A stretch of 64,000 bases of DNA from Chitinophagales bacterium (GTDB taxonomy: Bacteria > Bacteroidota > Bacteroidia > Chitinophagales > Chitinophagaceae). The stretch spans positions 20,138 through 84,137 of the forward strand of contig JAFLBL010000018.1 in assembly GCA_017303855.1 (NCBI GenBank), read 5' to 3'. The notes under the pieces are model-generated. The model was not told the DNA's origin. It saw only the letters and a program-made list of their open reading frames with translations, and did no database searches. Below, piece after piece: positions 25,422 through 33,996 of this stretch (position 1 is the first letter of the stretch; the number at the start of each line of letters is the position of its first letter). Both the position numbers and the translations under genes were made by a program.

Positions 25422-27479
25422 TTAGTTTTTGTTCCAGTTAAACAGCAGGGAAGCAAAGCCGGAACGGCCGGTTGCCACACTGAGCCCGCCGCCGGTATGA
25501 ATGCCCCCGGCCACAAAGCTGCTGCGGATACGATCCACATTAAAGAGATTGCGTACACCGGCATTGATTCGTAAAAACCGGCTGATTTTCTTATTTACGG
25601 TAAAATCCGCCATATGATAGCCTTCCTGTTCAGAAAGGACGAGGTCGGGGCCGTTTGTGATATAACGGGGTCGCTTACCCGTAAATTTATAATACAGGCT
25701 CAGGTCCAGGCCGATTGCGGGAAATGAATACCCGGCTGTAAGGTTGGCTTCCGCGGACCAGAGTTGTTGCGGCAGTGATTTATCCGCTTCATACTGATCA
25801 TTATAAAAACCGGTCCAGGAACCACCGGCTCCCAGTGTCAATTGCCGGTAACGCAATGTCAGCAGCAGGTTGGCGCCGGATGTTTTGCTTCTTAAAATAT
25901 TATACAAACGCGCTGTATCCGAAGTCTGCGTGAATACATAGTCAATCAGGTTTTTTACATCATTGTAAAAACCACCGGCCTGTACGGTATACTGCCACCC
26001 TGAGGCCGTTTTGTTTTTCAGACTTATGGCCGCGGTGAAACTGTGTGATGTTTCCGCTTTCAGATCCGGGTTGCCCACGACCTGGTGATTGGCATCGAAG
26101 AAACTGAAATACAGTTCACGAAGTGAAGGTGAACGGAACCCCCGTGCATAGGAAGCCCGGATATCCAGTTGTTCGGTAATCATCCATTTTGCATTGACGG
26201 AAGGAATAACCGGCGGCGCGTCATACACTGAGTTTTTGATAAACCGCAGCCCCGGACGGATCGTGAATTTATTGCCGGGAGTGATTTCTGAACTGATAAA
26301 AAACGCATAGTCATTGACGGTATTGGCGCCGGTTTTCAAACGTTCGCCTTCTCCTTTATCCAGGTTGATATCCACCCCGGGTTGAAGACTGATCAGCTCA
26401 TTCAATTTATAGTACATGGTACCGCGCAGGGTAAAGCCGGAAAAGTTTACCACAGACTGACGGCCTTCTCCCGGATCCAGCCGCACATCGCCGTTTGCTT
26501 TATTTAATGTGGTGGAAAATACTTCGCGGCGGTAATCTGTATAAGATGATTGCAACTGAAAAGACAACCGGTTACTGGCCACATATCCACCCTGTAGCTG
26601 ATGCATGAGCCTCCGGGAAAGATATTCCTGATCATAGGCCAGGGTATCCCCGGAAATCCGGTCGGGAAAGGGCAGATAGTTGGCCGGATTGGTGATCACT
26701 TCATCCAGACCGTCGGCACGGTAACGAAGATTCAGTTTGCCTTTGCTGTAGCCAACAAATCCGTTCAGCAACCGCTGGTCTTTTTTATGCCAAACCAGTT
26801 CACGACCGATAGCGGTATCTCTCCAGCCACCAAAAAAATTATGAGCCAGTGAAGCACCGGCTTCCCAGTTTTTCTTTTTCCAGGTAAGACCGATCTGCTG
26901 GTTATGTATACCCTGGCGGGTACCATATTCATTACCTATTGACTCTTCATGCAAACGGGCATTCACAGATAAACGGGCGGTACTTGCTTTTTTTGTAATA
27001 ATATTAATTACACCGGCCAGTGCATCGGCGCCATAGACCACCGACATCGGGCCTTCCACCAATTCGATGCGCTCAATACTGTTGATGTCAAGCTGGCTGA
27101 TATCAAATTCGTTGTTCACCCCCTGGCGACCGGTAACCGGCAATCCATCCACCAGGATTTTTACATTTTGTCCGCTGAGTCCCAACATGGAAATCGCAGA
27201 ACCGCCTGTAGCGAGATCCTGCGAAAAACGAAGATTCAGTTCATTGCGGAGCACATCCTGCAGGCGGGTGGCCCCCTGCTTTTCGATCCGCTCGCGGCTG
27301 ATCACTTTAATCTGGTAAACGGAGTTTTTAACGGATTGGGGCTTATACTGACCGGTCACCACCACTTCGTCGAGGTCTTTGGCCTTGCTGGTATCTTCCG
27401 GTAAATATTGCTTTGCTGTCTGCGCCTGTATGGCCGTTTGAATGCCCAGGACAGCGAGTAAGAGGTGAATTTTTCTCAT
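25422..27479 (-). CDS. TonB-dependent receptor paired with HmuY-like lipoprotein
   Basis: A 685-residue outer-membrane receptor. The signal peptide is RKIHLLLAVLGIQTAIQAQ. The plug domain starts with DEVVVTGQY and has the typical NVKILVDGLPVTGR and MSVVYGADALAGVINIITKK. A barrel follows, ending in a C-terminal Asn/Lys strand. The start is ATG at 27479 (MRKIHL); an ATG 18 bp upstream is possible. The partner lipoprotein gene is 23 bp downstream. A Fur-like site lies upstream. Heme or iron chelate is the likely ligand from context, but vitamin B12-type ligands are not excluded. Confidence 0.88.
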   Translation of the reverse strand: MRKIHLLLAVLGIQTAIQAQTAKQYLPEDTSKAKDLDEVVVTGQYKPQSVKNSVYQIKVISRERIEKQGATRLQDVLRNELNLRFSQDLATGGSAISMLGLSGQNVKILVDGLPVTGRQGVNNEFDISQLDINSIERIELVEGPMSVVYGADALAGVINIITKKASTARLSVNARLHEESIGNEYGTRQGIHNQQIGLTWKKKNWEAGASLAHNFFGGWRDTAIGRELVWHKKDQRLLNGFVGYSKGKLNLRYRADGLDEVITNPANYLPFPDRISGDTLAYDQEYLSRRLMHQLQGGYVASNRLSFQLQSSYTDYRREVFSTTLNKANGDVRLDPGEGRQSVVNFSGFTLRGTMYYKLNELISLQPGVDINLDKGEGERLKTGANTVNDYAFFISSEITPGNKFTIRPGLRFIKNSVYDAPPVIPSVNAKWMITEQLDIRASYARGFRSPSLRELYFSFFDANHQVVGNPDLKAETSHSFTAAISLKNKTASGWQYTVQAGGFYNDVKNLIDYVFTQTSDTARLYNILRSKTSGANLLLTLRYRQLTLGAGGSWTGFYNDQYEADKSLPQQLWSAEANLTAGYSFPAIGLDLSLYYKFTGKRPRYITNGPDLVLSEQEGYHMADFTVNKKISRFLRINAGVRNLFNVDRIRSSFVAGGIHTGGGLSVATGRSGFASLLFNWNKN

Positions 27480-27514
27480 AATTTTCATTTCGGACACAAA
27501 GATTTACCACGAAA

Positions 27515-27529
27515 TGATGAGAATTATCA
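27515..27529. promoter_or_regulatory. Fur-box-like operator upstream of the receptor/HmuY operon
   Basis: TGATGAG-A-ATTATCA resembles the 7-1-7 Fur consensus TGATAAT-n-ATTATCA. The right half is exact and the left half matches 5 of 7. It lies 35 bp before the receptor start on the minus strand, where it could block transcription under iron-rich conditions. Confidence 0.45.
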
Positions 27530-27619
27530 TCTGATTGTCAGCTTATTAAAACAAGGTCATCTTTGACAAAAAGATGACAAGGTCTGTTATGAAGTCAGCC
27601 GGATTCATGAGAAAGGTCA

Positions 27620-27695
27620 TCATTGTTTAAACAATGACGGGTTGAATCCTTCATTAAAATGAATGATCCAACCCGGTTGAGCAGACTGAGCCCTG
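27620..27695 (-). terminator. Inverted repeats after the siderophore receptor gene
   Basis: There are two structures downstream of the stop at 27704. One is an outer stem CGGGTTG/CAACCCG around an inner TTCATT/AATGAA. The other is a perfect 18-bp palindrome (27620-27637, TCATTGTTTAAACAATGA). No T run follows, so the first may terminate weakly and the second may be a protein-binding site. Confidence 0.45.
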
Positions 27696-27703
27696 AAACA
27701 GTC

Positions 27704-30136
27704 TTATAGTTTATAAGAGACCGATGCGGATAACTGCCGCGGAGCAATCGGATTAACACTGTTATCGTCGTGCACATTATAACTGAGCGTATTGGTCAGA
27801 TTCGACAACTTCAAACGCAAGGCATATTTGCCGGCTGCATAGCCCGCAAAAAAATCCATCAGCACGTAATCCGGTATCGCCATCAGCTTATATCCCGGGT
27901 TGCTGTTTGTGGTATTACGGCCGGCCAATCTGTTTCCTGTATAAAAACTTCCAATCCCAATAGAGAATCCGTGCAGGCGCGAAACAGAGGAAAAACTATA
28001 ATGCAGACTGGCGTTTGCTGTATGGGAAGGGTTATACTTTAAACGGTCGCCTGCCCGCACCGAACTGTTATGTCCGTTTGATTTTGTATAACGCGTATCG
28101 TTGTAACTGTACCCTGCCAGTAAAACAAATCCCTTCACTGAACGGGTACTGATATCCAGTTCCACTCCCTTACTGGTCACTTCCCCTACCAGTTCCCTGG
28201 CGGCCGGAACTGCAGCCGGCGGATTGACCACAGACAAAGCGAAATCACTGTTACGGATAAGATAGGTTGTCAGGTTAATGGTCAGTGCTTTATTGAATAT
28301 ATCCGATTTCACACCAAACTCAGCCTGGTCAATAATGGAAGGTTTCAGGGGATTATTGAGCGTATCTACTCCGGTATTCGGGCTGAAGTTATTGGTATAA
28401 CTCACAAAAACGGATACGCTTTTTGCAGGTTGATAAACAAGTCCCAGGCGTGGACTGAACGCGTCCGTTGTATAAGCTTTGATAAAACCTTGTGTTCCTT
28501 TGGCCAATGTATCCACCGTAGCCCTGCGGTTTTGTTGCACACTGTAACGGATACCGGCCAGCATTTTAAACCTGCCGGATACACTGATGAGATCCTGTAT
28601 ATACAATCCCGCCCGTTGAACAGGGCTTGAGGTCAGCAGATTGGGAGCCAGGTAAGGGATATCATTTCGCGTTGTAAACATAGTGCCATACGGATCGAAG
28701 AGGTTAATGGTGTCGTAAATATTTTTATTCCGGATACTTGTATTCGAGAGACCGTTATTGTAAGCCGTTGTAATAAACGTGCGTGCTTCGGTATGATACT
28801 GATCGGCATCGGCACCGGCTAATAAGGTATGTTCCGTATTGCCGGTTTTGAATTTCCCGTTCAGGTCGGCCTGCAGTAAATAATAATTCTCTTCTGTGGC
28901 TGATTTTTGCAAGCCCCGGATCCAGGTACCATTGGCTTGTATAAAATTACTGTTGGTATTAGGACGGGCAGCTGCAAACAGATTGCCTGCATAGTGCTGA
29001 AAACCGGCTACGGTGGTCAGTTGCCAGCGTGCATTAAACTGATGTGTCATTGTTGCATTGACAGTAGATTGCTTCACTTTATTATACGCCCAACTGGTGC
29101 CGATAAATACGGAGCGGGGCACATCCGGTATCGTATAATTTATAGCACCGATACCGTAATCGGGGGTTCTGTTATCAGACAGATAATCGCCCTGCAGCAG
29201 GAATTCAGTTTTTGGCGAAAGCCTGACCAGCAGGGATGGGTTTATATAATAGCGCTCAGATGACACTACATCCCGGAAGCTGTTTGCTTTCTCGTAAGTA
29301 CTGTTGACCCGTAGAGCCACCTGTTGCTTTTTTCCAAGGCCGCTATAGATATCCAGCATCGGTTTATAAAATCCAAAACTGCCGGTCCGGAAGGACAGTT
29401 CCCCCCCCTGTTCGAACCGTGGCTTTTTAGTAATGATATTCATTATACCACCAGGGGCTACATTACCAAAAAGAATAGCACTGCCCCCTTTTAGGAATTC
29501 CAGTTTCTCTATACTGCTCATTTCCGGCATTATGCCGTTATTAAACCGAACCCCGTTCTTGAACGTGTTGGCACTGGAAAAAGAGAAGCCGCGGGCGGCA
29601 ATTTCTTCCTGGAAGCCACCGGTATTTCCCATCAGGTAAACACCATTTACCTGTTGCAGCGCGTCGCTGATATGAAGTACCTGTTGCCGTTCAAGCGCTT
29701 CCTTATTTATAATGGTTACTGCTTGTGGAAGATCCATCAGGCGTATAGCCGACTTTCCCGATAACAGTGTCCGTTCATTAGCTGTATATCCGGCTGCAAT
29801 TACGATCTCTTCCAGTTCATTCCGGCTTTCCTGCAATGTAAAGTCGGCAATACTGACACCCTTTTGTTGCACTTCAATCTGTGATTCCACCGTTTCGAGT
29901 CCTACATAAGAAACCACCAGTGTATAACGACCTGCACTGATCCCTTTGAAATAATAGCCTCCTCTTTCATCCGTAACAAACCCTTTCTTTAATTCTTTCA
30001 GTACCACACTGACCATGGCAGCCGGTTTCCCGTCACTGGTCTTCACGGTTCCGCGGAGTTCGGCGGCCGGTGACTGACCAGATATAAATAGTATAGCGTT
30101 GAAAAGAATTACAATAAGCAATATGGTTTTTTTCAT
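27704..30136 (-). CDS. TonB-dependent siderophore receptor with carboxypeptidase-like domain
   Basis: An 810-residue receptor. After the signal peptide (KKTILLIVILFNAILFISGQ) comes a carboxypeptidase regulatory-like beta-sandwich (about 25-105, SDGKPAAMVSVVLKELKKG). The plug follows (DLPQAVTIINKEALERQQ, GSAILFGNVAPGGIMNIITKKP) and then a 22-strand barrel ending in SVSYKL. The plug motif is that of the ferrichrome/ferric-siderophore group. I take the ATG at 30136; an in-frame ATG at 30175 overlaps a promoter box. The exact siderophore is unknown. It is a single gene, not followed by a partner lipoprotein. Confidence 0.88.
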   Translation of the reverse strand: MKKTILLIVILFNAILFISGQSPAAELRGTVKTSDGKPAAMVSVVLKELKKGFVTDERGGYYFKGISAGRYTLVVSYVGLETVESQIEVQQKGVSIADFTLQESRNELEEIVIAAGYTANERTLLSGKSAIRLMDLPQAVTIINKEALERQQVLHISDALQQVNGVYLMGNTGGFQEEIAARGFSFSSANTFKNGVRFNNGIMPEMSSIEKLEFLKGGSAILFGNVAPGGIMNIITKKPRFEQGGELSFRTGSFGFYKPMLDIYSGLGKKQQVALRVNSTYEKANSFRDVVSSERYYINPSLLVRLSPKTEFLLQGDYLSDNRTPDYGIGAINYTIPDVPRSVFIGTSWAYNKVKQSTVNATMTHQFNARWQLTTVAGFQHYAGNLFAAARPNTNSNFIQANGTWIRGLQKSATEENYYLLQADLNGKFKTGNTEHTLLAGADADQYHTEARTFITTAYNNGLSNTSIRNKNIYDTINLFDPYGTMFTTRNDIPYLAPNLLTSSPVQRAGLYIQDLISVSGRFKMLAGIRYSVQQNRRATVDTLAKGTQGFIKAYTTDAFSPRLGLVYQPAKSVSVFVSYTNNFSPNTGVDTLNNPLKPSIIDQAEFGVKSDIFNKALTINLTTYLIRNSDFALSVVNPPAAVPAARELVGEVTSKGVELDISTRSVKGFVLLAGYSYNDTRYTKSNGHNSSVRAGDRLKYNPSHTANASLHYSFSSVSRLHGFSIGIGSFYTGNRLAGRNTTNSNPGYKLMAIPDYVLMDFFAGYAAGKYALRLKLSNLTNTLSYNVHDDNSVNPIAPRQLSASVSYKL

Positions 30137-30174
30137 CTCAATGTTTTTAGCTTGTTCACAATTTCTATCGGACA

Positions 30175-30182
30175 CAAAACTA
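30175..30182 (-). promoter_or_regulatory. TAnnTTTG promoter box for the siderophore receptor
   Basis: The minus-strand TAGTTTTG is an exact consensus match 38 bp before the ATG at 30136. No Fur-like site was seen near it. The flanking CGGACACAAA is also found before the other receptor, at 27491. Confidence 0.5.
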
Positions 30183-30244
30183 AAAAGCGTTGATCCCGCC
30201 TGAATGCCGCATCGGGAAAACGATTTACGGAAAACGGAAAGGAA

Positions 30245-30281
30245 TAAAAAAAGGCTGCCCCGTTTGAACGGAGCAGCCCTT
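30245..30281 (-). terminator. Terminator after the DUF4920 gene
   Basis: Read on the minus strand, AAGGGCTGCTCCGTT pairs with AACGGGGCAGCCTT across a 2-nt loop, with one mismatch and a bulge. A run of T follows. Confidence 0.8.
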
Positions 30282-30301
30282 GTATAAAATAATATTTCTA
30301 T

Positions 30302-30778
30302 TTATTCCACTACAGTAATTCCTTTTGCCATCACCCGGATCTCTTTTTTCGGTTCTTTGATCGCGTCAATTTCCTCTTTGGATTTTTTAGCATCCTCCGC
30401 ATAGTGTTTCAGTTCCGCCACGGAAGTGGTTTTGAGTTTTACCTCACCATCAATCACCACTGTTTTTCCTTTTGCGGCAACGGGAAGGAAAAATCCATAG
30501 TCCTTCATTTTTACCATGGCCGTTTGTCCGTTTTCCAGTTCCAGCGTAATCCAGCAACCTTTCTTATCGCAGACTTCCACTACTTTGGCTTTAATTTTTA
30601 CTTCGGGAAACTCGGCCCCTCCGTTTACTTTTTTAACCACATCATTGATGTTCAGGGCGCCTTCCGTATTTACTTTCTCCCCGTACCACTCACCGGGTTT
30701 AGCATCACCTTCGGGGGGCTGTGCATACGTAAGCAGGGCCGCAGACATCAAAAGCAGGACAAACAGTGTTTTTTTCAT
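30302..30778 (-). CDS. DUF4920 domain periplasmic protein
   Basis: A 158-residue exported protein with signal peptide KKTLFVLLLMSAALLTYAQ. The body has the DUF4920 features KIKAKVVEVCDKKGCWITLEL, MVKMKDYGFFLP and KGKTVVIDGEV. This is an OB-like beta fold with a conserved CDKKGCW pair of cysteines (about 69 and 74) that could bind a metal or form a disulfide. The function is unknown. It lies just downstream of the di-heme peroxidase gene on the same strand, which may be functional context. Confidence 0.85.
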   Translation of the reverse strand: MKKTLFVLLLMSAALLTYAQPPEGDAKPGEWYGEKVNTEGALNINDVVKKVNGGAEFPEVKIKAKVVEVCDKKGCWITLELENGQTAMVKMKDYGFFLPVAAKGKTVVIDGEVKLKTTSVAELKHYAEDAKKSKEEIDAIKEPKKEIRVMAKGITVVE

Positions 30779-30840
30779 TGTATCGTTTTTTATATGTTTC
30801 AGATGAAATTCAAAGATAGGTTTTCGGGCAAAATAGTTGC

Positions 30841-31899
30841 CTATTCAGGTAAAACAGGTTTTACAAAAGGCAATGGCGGAGCCGAAATAGCTCCCAGGAA
30901 GGCCAGCAGGTCTCGTTTCTCCTTTCCGGTAAGTCCCAGCTGACGCCGGCCACCGCCCGGGGCCGGACTGTCATTATGGTACAGTTCAATTAATGCCTTC
31001 AGGTCCTTCTCCTTTCCATTGTGCATCCAGGGGCCTGTATACATCACATCCCGCAGGGAGGGGGTGCGGAATTTATGCAGGTCATTGTCATTATGCGTAA
31101 CTGTATAATAGCCTTTGTCATTATCGGGACCCGTACTGCTCACGCCGTTGTAATGAAATTTGTTATCGGAAAAAAGCGGACTGTTATGACAGTTAATACA
31201 GCGGGCTTTGGTACGGAAAAGATGCAGCCCCCTCAATTCGCTGTTGGAAAGTGCTTTATAATCGCCTTTTACAAAACGGTCAAAGCGGCTGTCGGCACTG
31301 CGGATGGATTTTTCAAAAACGGCAATCGCTTCTGTCATCACATGCGGATTGATAAAATCCGAACCAAATGCCTTTTTAAAGAGTTCACGATAGGTCTTGC
31401 TGCGACGGAGCTTCATTACCACATCATGCATTTCGCTGTTCATTTCAACACCGCTGACAATTGGTGCAAATGCCTGGTCCTGGAGGTTACGGGAACGGCC
31501 ATCCCAGAATAATTTGCTATACAACCAGCTGTTCTGTACCGTGGGTGCATTTCTGTTTCCGATCGCCCCTTCATGCCCTACCGACCGGGGTTTGGCATCC
31601 GTCCAGCTGAGTGCCGGATCGTGACAAGTGGCACAGGAAATTTTTCCTGAACTGCTGAGCCGGGGATCAAAGAAAAGTGTTTTACCCAGTTCCACCACCT
31701 GCCTGACCGAATCATTGTTCAGGTCCACCGGTACGGGAGGTAGTGCGCCGAGTTCGGACCAGCTTACCCCTTCATCCACCCAGGGAGCCGGCCATTCGGA
31801 AGCAGGTCTGGCATACTGATGCCGGAGTCCCTGATCTGTAAATGAAATACAAACCAGTACACCCAGAAAAATCAAAGCGGTAATTGTAAACTTCTTCAT
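30841..31899 (-). CDS. Di-heme cytochrome c peroxidase (MauG/CcpA family)
   Basis: A 352-residue periplasmic protein. The N-terminal segment KKFTITALIFLGVLVCISF is a signal or anchor. Two CXXCH heme sites are present: C89-A-T-C92-H93 and C234-I-N-C237-H238. Conserved flanks include LFFDPRLS, SCATCHDPALSWTD, NAPTVQNS and FRTPSLRDV. Family members reduce hydrogen peroxide or perform protein oxidation using two hemes. The ATG at 31899 is chosen because the frame extends upstream into the SET gene without a signal peptide. It follows the SET gene by 67 bp and precedes DUF4920. Confidence 0.93.
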   Translation of the reverse strand: MKKFTITALIFLGVLVCISFTDQGLRHQYARPASEWPAPWVDEGVSWSELGALPPVPVDLNNDSVRQVVELGKTLFFDPRLSSSGKISCATCHDPALSWTDAKPRSVGHEGAIGNRNAPTVQNSWLYSKLFWDGRSRNLQDQAFAPIVSGVEMNSEMHDVVMKLRRSKTYRELFKKAFGSDFINPHVMTEAIAVFEKSIRSADSRFDRFVKGDYKALSNSELRGLHLFRTKARCINCHNSPLFSDNKFHYNGVSSTGPDNDKGYYTVTHNDNDLHKFRTPSLRDVMYTGPWMHNGKEKDLKALIELYHNDSPAPGGGRRQLGLTGKEKRDLLAFLGAISAPPLPFVKPVLPE

Positions 31900-31966
31900 G
31901 ATTAATATAAACCGTAAATAAAGGGAACCCGCGCTTAAAAAAGAATGAGCGGAATCATTGCTTTTA

Positions 31967-32398
31967 TCAGATAAAACCGCGGCAGTTTTTTGCTCCGCAT
32001 TTACAGGGCAGTTTTCCCTCATGATGGGTTTCCCCGTAATCGCAACTCAGTTCCTCCCCTTTTTTAATATTCCGCAGGGCATAGAACTCCACCCTGTCCT
32101 TCATCACCCGTAAGTAAGTGTTCGGCCCGCAGGAATGATTGATAAAGCGCATATCGTTGGGATTGGCCGATGCATTCAGGGCAAGATCATTATCCAGTTC
32201 CACCAGGTTGATCACTTTCAGGTTTTTGATCAGCTTCATGGCTTCTTTCATGGTAATGATTACCCCGCCAAGATCACCGATTTTTTTCCGGGCCGGAATC
32301 CGCTGTAACGCATAGGCCCCCTTGCCGGCAATTTTGCTTTTCGCCACTTTTACCGGGTAGTAAATATGATAGGGAGGAGTAACAGGTTGTTGTCGCAT
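31967..32398 (-). CDS. SET-domain protein-lysine methyltransferase
   Basis: A compact 143-residue SET protein. It shows KVAKSKIAGKGAYAL near residue 18, RFINHSCGPNTYL (NHS core, S-adenosylmethionine-binding pocket) at about 83-95, and the ending SCDYGE. A post-SET Cys cluster follows (CKCGAKNC), which binds zinc in family members. It starts 1 bp before the end of the nitroreductase gene on the same strand. Substrate unknown. Lys-rich proteins such as the product of 19627-20559 are conceivable targets, but this is only a guess. Confidence 0.85.
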   Translation of the reverse strand: MRQQPVTPPYHIYYPVKVAKSKIAGKGAYALQRIPARKKIGDLGGVIITMKEAMKLIKNLKVINLVELDNDLALNASANPNDMRFINHSCGPNTYLRVMKDRVEFYALRNIKKGEELSCDYGETHHEGKLPCKCGAKNCRGFI

Positions 32399-32399
32399 A

Positions 32400-32981
32400 T
32401 TATTCAGTTATCCAGTTTACTTTTTCGTCTATTGCATGACGTTTGCCGCCTGTGGACGGCAAAGCCACGTGCCCGATATAAAAAAAGCCGAGCAGTTTAT
32501 CTTCCGCACCCAGGTTAAAATATGCTTTGGCTTCTTCCAGGTAAGTAATACCGCCGGTGGTCCAGTAGCCGCCAAGCCCGTAGGCCGTTACCGACAGGTA
32601 AATATTCTGAACCGCGCAGGCCACGGCTTCAATATCCTCTATTTCCGGAATATTCTTCAGCGTCGAACGCTTCATCCCGATGGCAATGATATGGGACGCT
32701 TTCAGCGGATTCTGCTGCATTTTGAGATACGTGGCTTCCTTAAAATTTCCTCCGGAAGAAGCTTTGTAAAGCTGGCTTTGCAGGTCCGCGAATTTCACCA
32801 ATCCTTTTCCGCTGAACACGGTAAACTGCCAGGGCTCGGTACGTCCGTGATTCGGCGCCCAGCTGGCATTGATCATTATTTCCCGGATTACCGCGTCATC
32901 CACGGGCTTACCGGCTTCAAACTGATCGGGAAAAACAGAGCGGCGGCGGCGGGCCAGCTCGTTAAAATTGTCGGCTGTCAT
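32400..32981 (-). CDS. Nitroreductase family protein
   Basis: A 193-residue FMN-binding oxidoreductase. It shows the RRRRSVFPDQF start, SWAPNHGRTEPWQF (flavin contact), and the C-terminal YIGHVA. The size is normal for the family, which reduces nitro groups or quinones with NAD(P)H. It overlaps functionally with the SET gene, whose start is 1 bp beyond its stop, so they are translationally coupled. The physiological substrate is unknown. Confidence 0.88.
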   Translation of the reverse strand: MTADNFNELARRRRSVFPDQFEAGKPVDDAVIREIMINASWAPNHGRTEPWQFTVFSGKGLVKFADLQSQLYKASSGGNFKEATYLKMQQNPLKASHIIAIGMKRSTLKNIPEIEDIEAVACAVQNIYLSVTAYGLGGYWTTGGITYLEEAKAYFNLGAEDKLLGFFYIGHVALPSTGGKRHAIDEKVNWITE

Positions 32982-33006
32982 TCACTAGCTTTTGACAAAA
33001 ATAGAG

Positions 33007-33040
33007 AGGGGCTGTATTAAAAAATCAATACAGCCCCTTT
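33007..33040 (-). terminator. Hairpin terminator after the DUF5777 operon
   Basis: The perfect 12-bp arms 33007-33018 and 33027-33038 (core GGGGCTGTATT) enclose an 8-nt loop. It is downstream of the DUF5777 stop at 33069 and shares its core with the hairpin at 17894. Confidence 0.75.
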
Positions 33041-33068
33041 AATTCCGGCACGGGAAGAAATTTTTCCC

Positions 33069-33974
33069 TTACTCCTTGTGTTTCTTATTCTTTTTGATCT
33101 GAAAGACCCTAGACAAATTAAATCCGAAACGCACTTCCGCCTTACCCCACCGGCCGGTGGTTTCTGTTATAAATGCGCGTTCATTCATACCCGTTGAATT
33201 GGAAAAATGCAGCTGAAATACGTGACCGCCTGTTTCAATATCAAAACCAACTGAAAGTGGATGATAATACCCGCTGTCCGGCATGCCGATAAACACATGT
33301 GAATAATCCCAGGTAAAAGCGACCCGCTGGGATAATTTCAGCCGTCCGCCAACGCCCAGGGCATATACATTATTCGGCGTGGCTTCCGTAGCCACCAGGT
33401 TGCGATGTACCATGGTCGGCGCTACCTGTAAAGAGAAGGTCTCACTGAATTTCCGGCCGATTATTGCTTCGAAATAATACCCCAGTTTTGATGTAAAAAA
33501 GTTTTTACGGGAGGGATCCGCCCAGGGAAGACCATCCATCGTAATACCGGAAACAAAGGCAACGGTTACCGGTGAACTCCAGGGGCCTGTTGATTGCCGG
33601 ATCGGTGCATATTTCAAAAAGGCATCAAGTTCTTTTTTATAGGTACTGCGTCCGAAACCAAACATCAGGTTTTGCATCACACCAAAATCAAATCCCATCC
33701 GCATACTGGCCTGATCGAGACCAAACAGATTTTTATACCCCTGATCTACCTGACCAAAGCGGTGGAGAATTCTGAAATCCATGGTGCCGGGGTTTAAAAA
33801 TTCCATGGAATGACTGTTAATCACCCGCGGGGATTTAAAGGCGTATTTTATCCGTTCCTTTTTCGGTTTTTCCTCGCCGAGCAATTTGAGCAGATCATCG
33901 TCCTGCGCCCGGATACCGGTTGTACTGACCAGTAAAGACAGTACCAGGAAAAAATTTATTGTACGTTTATTCAT
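33069..33974 (-). CDS. DUF5777 family beta-barrel outer-membrane protein
   Basis: The 301-residue product starts with a signal peptide (RTINFFLVLSLLVSTTGIRAQ). The body has alternating barrel strands and the recognisable opening RVINSHSMEFLNPGTMDFRI, GFDFGVMQNLMFGFGRS and IGRKFSETFSLQVAP of DUF5777 proteins. The likely location is the outer membrane. It is the last of five minus-strand genes with two c-type cytochromes, an OB-fold protein and YceI; this gene order recurs in Bacteroidota as far as I recall. The function is not known. It is preceded by a 22-bp gap from YceI. Confidence 0.85.
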   Translation of the reverse strand: MNKRTINFFLVLSLLVSTTGIRAQDDDLLKLLGEEKPKKERIKYAFKSPRVINSHSMEFLNPGTMDFRILHRFGQVDQGYKNLFGLDQASMRMGFDFGVMQNLMFGFGRSTYKKELDAFLKYAPIRQSTGPWSSPVTVAFVSGITMDGLPWADPSRKNFFTSKLGYYFEAIIGRKFSETFSLQVAPTMVHRNLVATEATPNNVYALGVGGRLKLSQRVAFTWDYSHVFIGMPDSGYYHPLSVGFDIETGGHVFQLHFSNSTGMNERAFITETTGRWGKAEVRFGFNLSRVFQIKKNKKHKE

Positions 33975-33996
33975 AGTTCGTTGAATTATTCAATGT

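Noticed and set aside
27620..27637. Perfect 18-bp palindrome considered as an integration or phage attachment site
   Set aside because: There is no integrase, tRNA gene or direct repeat partner in the window.
31900..32022. Longer form of the di-heme peroxidase starting in the SET gene
   Set aside because: The upstream extension lacks a signal peptide, overlaps the SET gene end, and MKKFTITALIF at 31899 is a normal exported start.
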